Source of the DNA: Pseudomonadota bacterium
GTDB taxonomy: Bacteria > Pseudomonadota > Gammaproteobacteria > Burkholderiales > Burkholderiaceae_C
Assembly (NCBI GenBank): GCA_020161065.1
Contig: JAIUPH010000011.1
Coordinates: forward strand, 124,001-188,000
Direction: 5' to 3'
Length of the DNA stretch: 64,000 bases
Shown here one piece after another: positions 1 through 8,368 of the stretch (position 1 is the first letter of the stretch; the number at the start of each line of letters is the position of its first letter). Made by a program: the position numbers and the translations under genes. The notes under the pieces were generated by a model. The model was given only the letters and a program-made list of their open reading frames with translations. It did not search any database and was not told where the DNA came from.

Positions 1-628
1 GTTCGACGGTGGCGCCTTCGGGGATGCGGCCGGCCGAGAGGTGGTTGATCTGCACCTTCGAACCGCCGGCCGCGGCGCCGGCGCCGCCGACGATCAGGTT
101 GCCCTGCGCCAGCGCGTAGATCTGGCCGTCGGCGCCCTTCAGCGGCGTGGCGATCAGCGTGCCGCCGCGCAGGCTCTTGGCGTTGCCGATCGAGGCCACC
201 GCCACGTCCAGCGGCTGGCCCGGCTGCGCGAACGGCGGCAGCGTGGCCGTCACCATCACCGCGGCGACGTTCTTCGATTGCACGGTGACGCCGGCCGGCA
301 GCGTGACGCCCATCTGCTGCAGCATGGCCTGCAGGCTTTGCGCGGTGAACGGCGCCTGCGTGGTCTGGTCGCCGGTGCCGTCGAGGCCGATCACCAGGCC
401 CAGGCCCTGCAGCGGGTTGTTGCGCACGCCCTGCACGCTGGCCAGTTCCTTGACGCGGGCAACCGCCGCCTTGGACGGCAGCGGCCACCACAGCGCGGCG
501 CTGGCCAGCACGAAGGCGATGGCGACCAACAGGCGGAGCCAAGCATCAGCCGCGGATCCGGCTTTGCCGGTTCGCTGGCGGAGCCCCCCTGGGGGGGAGG
601 CGCCGAAGGCGCTACGGGGGGGGGTCAT
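1..628 (-). CDS. flgI: Flagellar P-ring protein FlgI, N-terminal part (runs off left edge)
   Basis: FlgI forms the periplasmic P ring around the flagellar rod. The visible 209 codons read into the FlgI signature: [17 protein letters not shown], then [19 protein letters not shown], and [14 protein letters not shown]. The ATG at 628 overlaps the flgH stop as ATGA, which indicates translational coupling. The N-terminus is odd. About 30 residues ([19 protein letters not shown] and on) precede the hydrophobic signal segment [16 protein letters not shown], and they are encoded by a cluster of small GC palindromes (558-612). The leader is therefore probably repeat-derived; a later non-ATG start is possible. 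The remaining C-terminal part, and any flgJ, lie outside the window. Confidence 0.93.
   Translation of the reverse strand, partial: MTPPRSAFGASPPGGLRQRTGKAGSAADAWLRLLVAIAFVLASAALWWPLPSKAAVARVKELASVQGVRNNPLQGLGLVIGLDGTGDQTTQAPFTAQSLQAMLQQMGVTLPAGVTVQSKNVAAVMVTATLPPFAQPGQPLDVAVASIGNAKSLRGGTLIATPLKGADGQIYALAQGNLIVGGAGAAAGGSKVQINHLSAGRIPEGATVE
558..612. repeat. Cluster of short GC-rich palindromes inside the flgI leader
   Basis: Three dyads sit within 55 bp: CCGGC-TTT-GCCGG at 558-570, a C6/G7 block around 573-597, and GCGCC-GAA-GGCGC at 600-612. They encode the unusual N-terminal extension of FlgI. The look is that of a dispersed repetitive element, but no second full copy occurs in this window. 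Confidence 0.55.
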
Positions 629-1314
629 ATCGGCAGCAGGCTGAGGAAGACGCGGCCCAGCCAGCCCATCACTTGCGCATCGGCCTGGGCGCCGCGGCCG
701 CGGTGCTCGAGCCGCACGTTGGCGATCTGCGTGCTGGGCACGGTGTTGCCGGCCTGGATGCTGCGCGGGTCGAGCTGGCCCGAGAAGCGCAGCGTGTCGA
801 CGTTGTTGTTGACGCCGATCTGCTTCTCGCCGGCCACCAGCAGGTGGCCGTTGGGCAGCACCTCGCGCACGATCACGGTGATGGTGCCGGTGAAGTCGTT
901 GCTGCTCTCGGTGGTGCCCTTGCCTTCGAAGGTGTTCGACCCGGTGGCCGAGGCGCTGGCGCGGCTCAGGCTCTTGACGAAGGGCAGCGCGCTGATGCCG
1001 CCGTCGACGGCGCCGTTCTTGTCGACCGAGCTGGTCGACTTGGCGCTGGCCGTGACCTTCTCGACGATCTGCACCGTCAGCGTGTCGCCGACCAGGCGCG
1101 CGCGCGGATCCTCGAACAGCGGCCGGTAGCTGGCGGCGCTGAAGATGGCGCCGGTGGGCACCGGCGCGGCCTGCGCCGGCGCGGCGGCCGGCAGCGGCTG
1201 CGGCTTGGTGTCGGTCATCTCCACCCGCGGGTACAGGAAGTCCTGCACCGTGCCCAGGCAGCCGGCCAGCGGCAGCGCCAGCAGCGCGATGCCTAACGAT
1301 CGAATCGAACGCAT
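625..1314 (-). CDS. flgH: Flagellar L-ring lipoprotein FlgH
   Basis: FlgH makes the outer-membrane L ring of the flagellar basal body. The protein has a lipoprotein signal ending in LPLAGC, so the mature N-terminal Cys should be acylated. The body carries the FlgH pattern, for example [36 protein letters not shown] and the end [10 protein letters not shown]. About 229 residues is normal for the family. The ATG at 1314 overlaps the flgG stop (TGATG). A GTG one codon upstream (1317) is an alternative start. It lies between flgG and flgI in the usual order. Confidence 0.96.
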   Translation of the reverse strand: MRSIRSLGIALLALPLAGCLGTVQDFLYPRVEMTDTKPQPLPAAAPAQAAPVPTGAIFSAASYRPLFEDPRARLVGDTLTVQIVEKVTASAKSTSSVDKNGAVDGGISALPFVKSLSRASASATGSNTFEGKGTTESSNDFTGTITVIVREVLPNGHLLVAGEKQIGVNNNVDTLRFSGQLDPRSIQAGNTVPSTQIANVRLEHRGRGAQADAQVMGWLGRVFLSLLPI

Positions 1315-2096
1315 CACAATTGCCCCAGCTTCTGCAGCATCTGGTCGGAGGTCTGGATGGCCTTCGAATTCAGCTCGTAGGCGCGCTGCGTCGCGATCAT
1401 CGAGACCAGTTCCTCCACCACGTTGACGTTGCTGCCCTCGACCATGCCTTGCGCCAGCGTGCCCAGGCCGGTGTTGCCCGGCGCCGCAGCCTGCGGCGCG
1501 CCGGAGCTGGCGCTCTCGGCGAACAGGTTGCCGCCGCGCGGCTCCAGGCCGGCCGGATTGATGAAGTTGGCGAGCTGGATCTGGCCCACCGTCTGCGCCG
1601 CGGTCTGCCCGGGCACGGTGGCGCTGACGGTGCCGTCCTGCGCGACGGTGACCTTCTGCGCGTTGGCCGGAATCGTGATGCCCGGCTGCAGCACCAGGCC
1701 GGCGTTGGTGACGAGCTGGCCGTTGGCGTCGATCTGGAACGAGCCGTCGCGCGTGTAGGCGGTGCTGCCGTCGGGCATGGTGATCTGGAAGAAGCCCTTG
1801 CCCTTGATGGCCAGGTCGAGGTCGCTGCTGCTTTGCTGCAGCGCGCCCTGGCTGAAGTTGCGCGTGGAAGCCGCCACGCGGGTGCCCAGGCCGACCTGCA
1901 ACCCGGTGGGCAGCACGCTTTGCGCGTCCACCGCCCCGCCGGTCTGGCGCAGGTTCTGGTACATCAGGTCTTCGAACACGACACCGCCACGCTTGAAGCC
2001 GTTGGTGCCGGTGTTGGCCAGGTTGTTGGCGATGGCGTCCAGCTTGGTCTGCTGGCCTTCCATCCCGGTCTTGGCGATCCAGAGTGATCGGATCAT
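1314..2096 (-). CDS. flgG: Flagellar distal rod protein FlgG
   Basis: FlgG is the distal rod protein of the flagellar basal body. I chose the ATG at 2096, preceded by GGGAG, because it gives the standard 260 residues starting [16 protein letters not shown]. The open frame extends 56 codons further upstream, but that part comes from repeat sequence. Rod/hook-family signatures are present at both ends: [18 protein letters not shown] near the N-terminus, and [20 protein letters not shown] with [16 protein letters not shown] at the C-terminus. A 347-bp repeat-filled gap separates it from flgF, which is unusual inside this otherwise tight operon. Confidence 0.97.
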   Translation of the reverse strand: MIRSLWIAKTGMEGQQTKLDAIANNLANTGTNGFKRGGVVFEDLMYQNLRQTGGAVDAQSVLPTGLQVGLGTRVAASTRNFSQGALQQSSSDLDLAIKGKGFFQITMPDGSTAYTRDGSFQIDANGQLVTNAGLVLQPGITIPANAQKVTVAQDGTVSATVPGQTAAQTVGQIQLANFINPAGLEPRGGNLFAESASSGAPQAAAPGNTGLGTLAQGMVEGSNVNVVEELVSMIATQRAYELNSKAIQTSDQMLQKLGQL

Positions 2097-2205
2097 GCGC
2101 GCTGCTCCCGCTAGTGGCGTTCGAGCCGCATCTTCGCCTTGGCTTGAGGTGGGCAAGCGGTCGATAAACCGCCGCTTTGCCCGCCAGATCGGCGCCGGGC
2201 CACCA

Positions 2206-2241
2206 CCCTCACCCCAGCCCTCTCCCGCACGCGGGAGAGGG
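2206..2241. repeat. REP-like palindrome (copy 1)
   Basis: The sequence begins CCCTCACCCCAGCCCTCTCC and continues into a perfect 10-bp stem (2219-2228 with 2231-2240) around an AC loop. The same unit recurs, in a doubled inverted form, at 41597-41686. Two copies with the same core in one window indicate a dispersed chromosomal repeat of the REP type. Confidence 0.75.
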
Positions 2242-2322
2242 AGCCGGAGGCACGGCGCGCCCACAGTCCCCTCGGGGACCGGTCGCCACAGGCGACCAGG
2301 GGGGGCGGCGGTGTTAGCGCCC

Positions 2323-2441
2323 TGAGCCCCCTCGGGTGGGCCGAGCCCGGACGAAGAACAGTCCCTGCGGACTGTTCTTCGCCTGCGAGGGCCGTCGCGC
2401 CTGCAAGCCCGACGGCGGCCGCCCCAGCGGCCGGGGGCTCA
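2323..2441. repeat. 119-bp element with 9-bp terminal inverted repeats and a central 13-bp hairpin
   Basis: The ends TGAGCCCCC (2323-2331) and GGGGGCTCA (2433-2441) are perfect inverted repeats. The centre is a perfect 13-bp stem (2352-2364 with 2369-2381) with loop CTGC. It carries no ORF, so it looks like a small non-coding mobile or MITE-like repeat. No U-run follows the hairpin, so it is a poor intrinsic terminator. Confidence 0.6.
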
Positions 2442-2443
2442 AA

Positions 2444-3172
2444 TCACGTTGGTGAAAGCAGCCGCGACGCCGCCTGATCCCGCGTCTCCGCCGTCTGCAG
2501 GCTCTTCATCTGCTGCTCGAACTGGCGCGAGGCGGCGATCATCGCCACCATGGTCTCCACCGGGCTGACGTTGGAGCCTTCCAGCGCCCCGCCCTGCAGC
2601 CGGGCCTGCGGGTCGGCGTCCAGCGGGTTGCCGTCGGCGGCGCGGAACAGGCCGTCGTCGCCGCGTTTGAGCGCGGCCTCCGGCGTCACCAGCTTCAGCC
2701 GGCCCACGGCCTGCGGGCGCGCGTTGCCGACGGTGGCGCTGATGGTGCCGTCGCCGGCCACCTCCAGCTGCGCCCCGGCCGGCACGGTGATCGGCCCACC
2801 GTCGCCCAGCACCAGGCGGCCGGTGGCGGTGACGATCTGGCCTTGCGCATCGACCTCCAGCGCGCCGGCGCGGGTATAGGCCTCGGTGCCGTCCTGGCCC
2901 TGCACGCTGAGCCAGGCATTGCCCTTCAGCGCCACGTCGAGGTCGCGGCCGGTGCTTTGGATGGGGCCGCCGGTGCTGTCGTAGCCGATCGTCGATTCCA
3001 GCGCGTAGGCGCGCGTGCTGGCGCCGTCGCCCTGCACCGGCACGGCGCGGAAGGCGGCCATCTCGGCGCGAAAGCCGTTGGTCGAGGCGTTGGCCAGGTT
3101 GTGCGCCAGCACGTCCTGGCGCTGCAGCGTGGCCTTGGCGCCGGACATCGACAGGTAGATCAGGCGGTCCAT
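2444..3172 (-). CDS. flgF: Flagellar proximal rod protein FlgF
   Basis: FlgF is a proximal rod component. The 242-residue product starts MDRLIYLSMSGAKATLQRQ, as FlgF proteins do. It keeps the N-terminal rod motif (LAHNLANASTNGFRAE) and the C-terminal one (ALEGSNVSPVETMVAMIAAS). It follows flgE by 25 bp on the same strand. The C-terminal tail after the shared motif is short, as expected for rod rather than hook proteins. Confidence 0.96.
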   Translation of the reverse strand: MDRLIYLSMSGAKATLQRQDVLAHNLANASTNGFRAEMAAFRAVPVQGDGASTRAYALESTIGYDSTGGPIQSTGRDLDVALKGNAWLSVQGQDGTEAYTRAGALEVDAQGQIVTATGRLVLGDGGPITVPAGAQLEVAGDGTISATVGNARPQAVGRLKLVTPEAALKRGDDGLFRAADGNPLDADPQARLQGGALEGSNVSPVETMVAMIAASRQFEQQMKSLQTAETRDQAASRLLSPT

Positions 3173-3197
3173 CGCTCAGGCCCCGGTTGGTTCGCGA

Positions 3198-4526
3198 TCA
3201 GCGCAGGTTGACCAGCGTCTGCATCACCTGGTCCATGGTCTTGATGCTTTGCGCGTTGGCCTGGTAGGCGCGCTGCGCGGTGATCATGTTGACCAGCTCG
3301 GCCGTCAGGTCGACGTTCGATTCCTCCAGCGCGCCGGCCTGCAGCACGCCCAGGTTGCCGTCGCCGGGCACGCCGGTCACCGGGTTGCCGCTGGCGTAGG
3401 TGGTGGCCCACATGTTGTCGCCGATGGGCTGCAGGCCCTGCAGGTTGCGGAAGTCGGCGATCTCGATCTGGCCGGCGCTCTTGGTCTGGCCGTTGGAGTA
3501 GCGCGCGGTGATGATGCCGTTCGATTCGATGCCCACCGAGCTGAGCTGGCCGGCGGTGAAGCCGTCCTGCGTGAGGTCGGTGACGCCGAACGACGAGGCG
3601 AACTGCGTCACGTCCATCGACAGCGTCATGCCGCTGATCGGCAACGGCAGCACGCCGTTGCTGCCGGCCGCGCCCTGCACGTCGGGGAAGGCGATCTCCA
3701 GCTCGTTGGTGTTGGGGTCGATCACGCCGGTGACGCCGGTGCCGCCGGTGAAGGCGGTGGGCACCGAGCCGTCGTCGCTGAAGGTGATGGTGCCGATCGG
3801 GTCCGGCGCGGCGCTGGTGCCGCCCACCGAGGCGCCGTTGGCCGTGACGTAGACGTTCCACTCGTCGGGGCCGGTGCCGTCGTTGACGGCCGAACGCTGG
3901 AAGTAGTACGTCAGCGCCACCGGGTCGCCCTTGGCGTCGTAGACGGTCAGCGAGGTGGCGCTGTTGAAGGTGCTGGAATCGGTGAAGTCGATCTTCGGCG
4001 ACGTGGCCGGCACGGTGATCGGCTTGGTCGAGTCGAGGTTGAGCTCCATCGCCGTCTTCTTGGTCGCCTGCGGCGCGATGCCGCCGGTGGGCAGCTGGAT
4101 CGGCACCGCCAGGCCGGCCTGGATCTGGCCGGTGCCGCGGTCGGCGGTGTAGCCGAGCAGCTTGTCGCCGGTGTTGTTGACGATGTAGCCGTCCTTGTCG
4201 ACCTTGAACTGGCCGTTGCGCGAGTACTTGGCGGGGCTGGCGCCGTCGCTCACCTGGAAGAAGCCGCGGCCGTTGATGGCGATGTCCAGCGCGTTGTCGG
4301 TGGCCGTGATGCTGCCCTGGCTGAACTGCTGCGCGATGGTGGCCAGCTGGGTGCCGATGCCCACGCCCGAGCCGGCCGAGGCGTTCAGCGCGGTGGCGTA
4401 GAAGTCGGAGAACTCGGCCCGCGACGCCTTGGCGCCATAGGTGCCGGCGTTGGCGATGTTGTTGCCGATGACCTCGAGATTCTTGCTCGTGGCGTTCAGT
4501 CCGGACAGGCCTTGCTGGAAGCTCAT
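3198..4526 (-). CDS. flgE: Flagellar hook protein FlgE
   Basis: FlgE polymerises into the flagellar hook. The 442-residue protein starts MSFQQGLSGLNATSKNLEVI and has the conserved NIANAGTYGAKASRAEFSDF segment. The central Thr/Asp-rich domains (about residues 140-330) are typical of the hook surface domain. It ends with LEESNVDLTAELVNMITAQ and IKTMDQVMQTLVNLR. The length fits the family. It lies 55 bp after flgD, its hook-cap scaffold, and 25 bp before flgF. Confidence 0.97.
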   Translation of the reverse strand: MSFQQGLSGLNATSKNLEVIGNNIANAGTYGAKASRAEFSDFYATALNASAGSGVGIGTQLATIAQQFSQGSITATDNALDIAINGRGFFQVSDGASPAKYSRNGQFKVDKDGYIVNNTGDKLLGYTADRGTGQIQAGLAVPIQLPTGGIAPQATKKTAMELNLDSTKPITVPATSPKIDFTDSSTFNSATSLTVYDAKGDPVALTYYFQRSAVNDGTGPDEWNVYVTANGASVGGTSAAPDPIGTITFSDDGSVPTAFTGGTGVTGVIDPNTNELEIAFPDVQGAAGSNGVLPLPISGMTLSMDVTQFASSFGVTDLTQDGFTAGQLSSVGIESNGIITARYSNGQTKSAGQIEIADFRNLQGLQPIGDNMWATTYASGNPVTGVPGDGNLGVLQAGALEESNVDLTAELVNMITAQRAYQANAQSIKTMDQVMQTLVNLR

Positions 4527-4581
4527 GAAATGTTCCTCGGCGCGCGCGGCGCCCGGTTGGGTGAGGTCTGAAAAAGGGCGT

Positions 4582-5244
4582 TCAGTCGTAGGTGACGACG
4601 CTGCTGGCGGGCACGGTGCCGTTGCGCGCCAGGGTCAGCGTCAGCGCGTTGCCGGCGGTGCTGACGGCCTGCACGCGGTCGATCATCAGCGTGCTGCTCT
4701 CGACGGCGGTCTTGCCGTTCATGGCGCTCACGCGGAAGGTGTAGGCGGCGCTGGCGGCGTTGCTGCCGGGCTTCCATTCGAAGTTGTGCAGCCCGGCGGT
4801 CTGCGCGCCGAGGTTGACGGTGCCCACCACCTGCTTGTTGGCGTCCAGCACCTCCACCGTCACCGAGGTGGCGCTGCCCGTCAGCGCCACGGCGCCGCGG
4901 CCGACGCCGCTGCTCATGTCCAGCGAGTTGCCTTCGAGCTTGACGTCGTGGCCGACCACGGCGGCCGCCTGCAGCGCCTGCATCTGCAGCAGGTGGCTGC
5001 CCAGCGCCTGCACCGACTCGTTGACCTTTTCGAGCTGGGTGACGGTGTTGATCTGCGCCATCTGCGTGGTCATCTGCGCGTTGTCCATCGGGTTCAGCGG
5101 ATCCTGGTTCTGGAGCTGCGTCACCAGCATGGTCAGGAAGCGGTCGGCGCTGGCCGTGGTATCGGACGACGACGCCTTGCTGCTGCTCTGCCCGTACAGC
5201 GCGTAGGCGTCGTTGACGGTGGTGCCGTCGGCGGTGATGGTCAT
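4582..5244 (-). CDS. flgD: Flagellar hook-capping/scaffold protein FlgD
   Basis: FlgD caps the growing hook and is needed for FlgE assembly. The 220-residue product has the conserved N-terminal signature FLTMLVTQLQNQDPLNPMDN (about residues 37-56), followed by AQMTTQMAQINTVTQLEKVN. A C-terminal FlgD Ig/tudor-like region follows, for example VNLGAQTAGLHNFEWKPGS. The start is preceded by AAGGAGCGCC. Spacing to flgC is 22 bp. Confidence 0.96.
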   Translation of the reverse strand: MTITADGTTVNDAYALYGQSSSKASSSDTTASADRFLTMLVTQLQNQDPLNPMDNAQMTTQMAQINTVTQLEKVNESVQALGSHLLQMQALQAAAVVGHDVKLEGNSLDMSSGVGRGAVALTGSATSVTVEVLDANKQVVGTVNLGAQTAGLHNFEWKPGSNAASAAYTFRVSAMNGKTAVESSTLMIDRVQAVSTAGNALTLTLARNGTVPASSVVTYD

Positions 5245-5266
5245 GCTGGCGCTCCTTGCGGCGGGG

Positions 5267-5689
5267 TCACACCTGCTGGCCCATCTGCAGCGTCTTCTGC
5301 ATCAGGCTCTTGGCGGTGTTCATCACTTCGATGCTGTTCTGGTACGAGCGCGAGGCCGAGATCATGTTGACCATCTCTTCCACCGCGTTGACGTTGCTGT
5401 AGGTGACGTAGCCGTCGGCGTCGGCGCTGGGATGCTTGGGGTCGTGCACGCGCCGGCCCTGCGCCTGGTCTTCGCGCACCGTGCTCACGCGCACGCCGGC
5501 CGCCGAGTCGTTGTGTCCCTGCTCGCCCATCAGCACGGTCTGGAACACCACCTGGCGCGCCTTGTAGGCCTGGCCGTCGGGCCCGGCCACCGTGTCGGCG
5601 TTGGCCAGGTTGGAGGCCACGACGTTGAGCCGCTGGCTTTGCGCGCTGACGGCGCTGCCGGCGACGTCGAAGATCTTCATCATGCTCAT
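5267..5689 (-). CDS. flgC: Flagellar proximal rod protein FlgC
   Basis: FlgC is a proximal rod protein. The 140-residue product reads MSMMKIFDVAGSAVSAQSQR, then NVVASNLANADTVAGPDG. It ends with the family motif NVNAVEEMVNMISASRSYQN and MQKTLQMGQQV. Its length is normal. It lies 13 bp downstream of flgB. An alternative start is at one of the next two ATG codons. Confidence 0.97.
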   Translation of the reverse strand: MSMMKIFDVAGSAVSAQSQRLNVVASNLANADTVAGPDGQAYKARQVVFQTVLMGEQGHNDSAAGVRVSTVREDQAQGRRVHDPKHPSADADGYVTYSNVNAVEEMVNMISASRSYQNSIEVMNTAKSLMQKTLQMGQQV

Positions 5690-5702
5690 GACGGCCCCCG
5701 GT

Positions 5703-6122
5703 TCAACCCTGGTTGTGCGACTTCATCGCGTCCAGCGTCGTCTTCACGCTGCTGTTGATGAAGCGCAGCGTGCTCTCGTACTTGAGCGCGTTCTCGGCGA
5801 AGCTGGCGCGTTCGCGGTCCATGTCGACGCTGTTGCCGTCGAGGTTGGTCTGCGAGGCCATCGCGTAGTTCAGGCGCGGCTGCGCGCTGCCGTTGCCGCC
5901 GTCGGGCGTCTGCGCCGCCAGCGCGGCGTTGTCGGCCAGCTTGAAGCCGCTGCTGCCGCCGCCGTTGGCCTGCTGCAGCGCCTGCGCGAAGTTGAAGTCG
6001 CGCGCCACGTAGCCCGGCGTGTCGGCATTGGCGATGTTGCTGGCGATCAGGCGCTGGCGCTCGGCCCGCAGGCCCAAGGCCCGGGTCTGGAAGTCCAGCG
6101 TCGATGTCAGACGGTTGATCAT
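5703..6122 (-). CDS. flgB: Flagellar proximal rod protein FlgB
   Basis: FlgB is the first proximal rod protein. The ATG at 6122 gives MINRLTSTLDFQTRALGLRA, matching the usual FlgB start. The conserved IASNIANADTPGYVARDF follows, and the C-terminus (ASFAENALKYESTLRFINS) is typical. ATG 6131 gives three more residues and is also possible. It is the first gene of the flgBCDEFGHI operon and is divergent from flgA; the 98-bp space between them must hold both promoters. I could not identify a sigma-54 or sigma-28 site there, which fits FlhDC-activated sigma-70 transcription (inference). Confidence 0.95.
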   Translation of the reverse strand: MINRLTSTLDFQTRALGLRAERQRLIASNIANADTPGYVARDFNFAQALQQANGGGSSGFKLADNAALAAQTPDGGNGSAQPRLNYAMASQTNLDGNSVDMDRERASFAENALKYESTLRFINSSVKTTLDAMKSHNQG

Positions 6123-6220
6123 CGGCCGCATTCTGGGAGCGCGGCGCCACCGACTGAAGCCGGAACAACAAGGCAAAGCCGGGCCATTTCAAAGCCGGCG
6201 GCCGCCGCGCGCCGACTACA

Positions 6221-6991
6221 GTGCCCGGCGTGAACCCACGCCCTGCCCGCCAACATTTCCTCGTCGCCGCCGCCTGGCTGGCCCTGGCCGCGCCGGCCTG
6301 GGCGCAGCCGGCCGAGCCGGCCATCGAGACCGCGATGGCCGAGCCGGTGCGCGCGCTGGTCGGCCAGAGCCTGCGGCTGCCGCCGGGCGTCGCCACCGGC
6401 GACAACGGCGCCGGCGCCGCCGGCCGGCCGGCACCGCGCGTCGAGATCGAGATCGGCAAGCTCGACCCGCGGCTGCGCCTGGCGCCGTGCAAGCGCATCG
6501 AGCCGCAACTGCCGCCGCAGGCCCAGCTGTGGGGCCGCACGCGCATCGGCCTGCGCTGCGTGGAGGGCGAGCGGCCCTGGCAGGTGTGGCTGCCGGTCAG
6601 CGTGAAGGTGTTCGCGCCGGCGCTGGTGGCGCGGCGCGCGCTGCCCGCCGGCACCGAGCTGGCGGCGGCCGACCTGCAGGTCGGCGAGGTCGACTGGGCC
6701 GCCGAGGCTCAAGCCCCGCTGACGCAGGCCGACAAGCTGATCGGGCGCAGCCTGGGCCGCGCGCTGCAGCCGGGCCAGGCCTTGCGCAACGGCGACCTGC
6801 GGCTGCGCCAGTGGTTCGGCGCCGGCGACACGGTGCAGATCCTGGCCCGCGGCGAGGGTTTTGCGGTCGGCGGCGAAGGCCAGGCGCTGACTCCGGGCAT
6901 CGAAGGGCAGCCGGTGCGGGTGCGCATCGAATCGGGCCGTATCCTCACCGGGGTGCCGGTGGCCGAGCGGCGCGTGGAACTGAGCTTGTGA
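6221..6991 (+). CDS. flgA: P-ring assembly chaperone FlgA
   Basis: FlgA is the periplasmic chaperone for FlgI assembly into the P ring. A signal peptide (FLVAAAWLALAAPAWA, residues about 13-28) precedes the mature chain. The C-terminal SAF-like half is recognisable: VVARRALPAGTELAAADLQV is approximated by LVARRALPAGTELAAADLQV, then LIGRSLGRALQPGQALRNGD and GEGFAVGGEGQALTPG. The start is a GTG at 6221; a second GTG at 6230 is possible. The gene is divergent from flgB, the normal arrangement. Confidence 0.94.
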   Translation: MPGVNPRPARQHFLVAAAWLALAAPAWAQPAEPAIETAMAEPVRALVGQSLRLPPGVATGDNGAGAAGRPAPRVEIEIGKLDPRLRLAPCKRIEPQLPPQAQLWGRTRIGLRCVEGERPWQVWLPVSVKVFAPALVARRALPAGTELAAADLQVGEVDWAAEAQAPLTQADKLIGRSLGRALQPGQALRNGDLRLRQWFGAGDTVQILARGEGFAVGGEGQALTPGIEGQPVRVRIESGRILTGVPVAERRVELSL

Positions 6992-7065
6992 TGGTGGACG
7001 ACGAGGGGCCGGCGGCCTTCTCCCCCTCGTCTGCGGGGGTTGGTGAAAAATTGTGAGTGCGGGCC

Positions 7066-7092
7066 TAAAGTCCGTGTAGGGCATGACCGATA
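7066..7092 (+). promoter_or_regulatory. Sigma-28 (FliA) promoter for flgMN
   Basis: TAAAGTCC at 7066-7073 and GACCGATA at 7085-7092 are separated by exactly 11 bp. The sigma-28 consensus is TAAAGTTT-N11-GCCGATAA. The site lies 64 bp upstream of the flgM ATG, so FliA would drive its own anti-sigma factor, the standard late feedback. Confidence 0.85.
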
Positions 7093-7156
7093 CCCTGAAC
7101 ACATCAACCGGGAAACCCCCGGTCAACGCCAAGGGTCCAGGCCCTGGGAGTCCAGC

Positions 7157-7447
7157 ATGAAGATCGGTTCACTCAACAACACGCAGCCCGTCACCACCAC
7201 CGCCACCGAGCGCAAGAACGGCAGCCCCACGGTTGACGGCAAGCGCACGGCCAGCGGCGACACGGTGGCCATCTCGGCGCAGGCCACGGCGCTGGCCGGC
7301 CAGGCCGACGACGGCAGCTTCGACGCCGGCAAGGTCGACCGCATCAGCCGCCAGATCAAGGACGGCAGCTACAAGGTCAACCCCGAGGCCATCGCCGACA
7401 AGCTGATCGCCAACGCCCGGGAACTGCTGAGCGGCAACAGCCACTGA
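7157..7447 (+). CDS. flgM: Anti-sigma-28 factor FlgM
   Basis: FlgM holds FliA inactive until the hook is complete, and is then exported. The ATG at 7157 follows TGGGAG and gives 96 residues beginning MKIGSLNNTQPVTTTATER. The C-terminal sigma-binding helices are clear: FDAGKVDRISRQIKDGSYKV, then NPEAIADKLIANARELL. The N-terminal half is low in hydrophobic residues, consistent with an unfolded export substrate. It lies 7 bp before flgN behind a sigma-28 promoter. Confidence 0.95.
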   Translation: MKIGSLNNTQPVTTTATERKNGSPTVDGKRTASGDTVAISAQATALAGQADDGSFDAGKVDRISRQIKDGSYKVNPEAIADKLIANARELLSGNSH

Positions 7448-7454
7448 CGGCAGG

Positions 7455-7865
7455 ATGCGCCCGATGCTGAGTTCGACCCTTGAACTACAGGCGCTGCGGC
7501 AGGTGGCGGAGCTCGAGCCGCCGCTGACCGAGCTGGAAAGCCGCCTGGGCGGCCTGGCCGAGGCGCTGCGCAGCAACGATGCGCAGGCCATCGAGAGCCA
7601 GGCCACCGAGCTGCACCGCGCATTGGCCCGCGCCGTCGGCCAGTTCGCCCGCGCCGCGCGCGAAGGCGCGGTGCCCGGCGTGCTGCGCCAGCGCCTGGCG
7701 CTGGCCGGCGGCCAGGTGGCCGCGCAACGCGAAGCCCTGGCCCGCGCCACCGCGGCGCTGGACCGCGCCATCGACGTGCTGCTGCCCGACCATCCGCTGC
7801 ACGGCGTTTACGGCGCCGCCGGCCTGTCGGAACGCCGCCCCGGCAGCGGCCGCCTGCAGGCCTGA
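7455..7865 (+). CDS. flgN: Flagellar export chaperone FlgN
   Basis: FlgN-family proteins are cytosolic chaperones for the hook-filament junction proteins FlgK and FlgL. This 136-residue protein is almost wholly helical and Leu/Ala/Glu-rich (ELESRLGGLAEALRSNDAQA), as FlgN proteins are, and ends in a low-complexity tail. Identification rests mainly on position directly after flgM and on size; sequence conservation in the family is low. A second ATG at 7464 is an alternative start. A strong terminator follows. Confidence 0.8.
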   Translation: MRPMLSSTLELQALRQVAELEPPLTELESRLGGLAEALRSNDAQAIESQATELHRALARAVGQFARAAREGAVPGVLRQRLALAGGQVAAQREALARATAALDRAIDVLLPDHPLHGVYGAAGLSERRPGSGRLQA

Positions 7866-7910
7866 CGCGAAACCGCGCCACCGATCACGACCCACCGATC
7901 ACGACCACGG

Positions 7911-7944
7911 GCCTTGCCGGCGACGGCAAGGCTTTTCGGCTTTT
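7911..7944 (+). terminator. Intrinsic terminator of flgMN
   Basis: A perfect 9-bp stem, GCCTTGCCG (7911-7919) with CGGCAAGGC (7924-7932), closes a GCGA loop. TTTT, CGGC and TTTT follow. It lies 46 bp after the flgN stop. A short direct repeat (CACCGATCACGACC, about 7879-7905) precedes it. Confidence 0.85.
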
Positions 7945-8023
7945 GGGCCGCTGGATGGGCGACGCGCACGGCCTGAACCTGAGCGGACGCCGCCGCACCG
8001 GCAGCGCGGCGCCGCACCAGAAC

Positions 8024-8368
8024 CTACCAGCGCAGCAGCAGAAACCCCGCCGCCGGCACGAACACCAGGCCGAAGGCGAGGATGGCGGCGGCGTTGAGGC
8101 CGAGCCGGTCGCGCAGCAGCGCGGTGAAGGCCAGCGCGGCGCACGCGAGTTGGAGCGCGGCCATGAAGAGCGCGGGCGCGCCGTCGACGAAGACGAACGT
8201 CCGTGTGAAGCGCCCAATGCCGTGGTGGAAGCCGCCGCCGTAGAGGATCAGCCACGCGCCGGTCAGCGACAGCACGCCGAAGATGGCGATGGCGATCTTG
8301 GCGGCAGTGGAGGTGGGAGGCTGACTCAACGGCGGGCCTGGCGGTTCAAATGCAAAGGCCGCCGGCAT
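8024..8368 (-). CDS. Small conserved membrane protein of unknown function
   Basis: I do not recognise a family. The 114-residue frame has about four hydrophobic spans: IAIAIFGVLSLTGAWLILYG, then ALFMAALQLACAALAFTALL, then NAAAILAFGLVFVPAAGFLL. It is therefore probably an inner-membrane protein. The ATG at 8368 falls inside the loop of the hairpin after fliA, so translation may instead begin at a downstream TTG (8329). It sits after fliA on the same strand, facing away from flgMN. Nothing ties it to motility beyond position. Confidence 0.55.
   Translation of the reverse strand: MPAAFAFEPPGPPLSQPPTSTAAKIAIAIFGVLSLTGAWLILYGGGFHHGIGRFTRTFVFVDGAPALFMAALQLACAALAFTALLRDRLGLNAAAILAFGLVFVPAAGFLLLRW

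Larger units (their letters stand above)
2097..2443. other. Repeat-filled gap between flgF and flgG
   Basis: This 347-bp stretch holds no credible gene. From left to right it contains the flgG ribosome-binding site, a REP-like palindrome (2206-2241), hairpins at 2266-2279 and 2281-2297, and a 119-bp element with matching ends (2323-2441). Because flgF and flgG are otherwise operonic, transcripts must cross these structures. They could attenuate transcription or protect mRNA ends; that role is inference. Confidence 0.7.

Noticed and set aside
2352-2381. 13-bp hairpin as a terminator between flgG and flgF
   Set aside because: No U-run follows on either strand and both genes belong to one operon.
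6132-6220. A sigma-54-like TGGC...TTGC pair upstream of flgB
   Set aside because: The GG and GC dinucleotides are separated by 9 bp, not the strict 10 bp needed, and FlhDC control is expected here.
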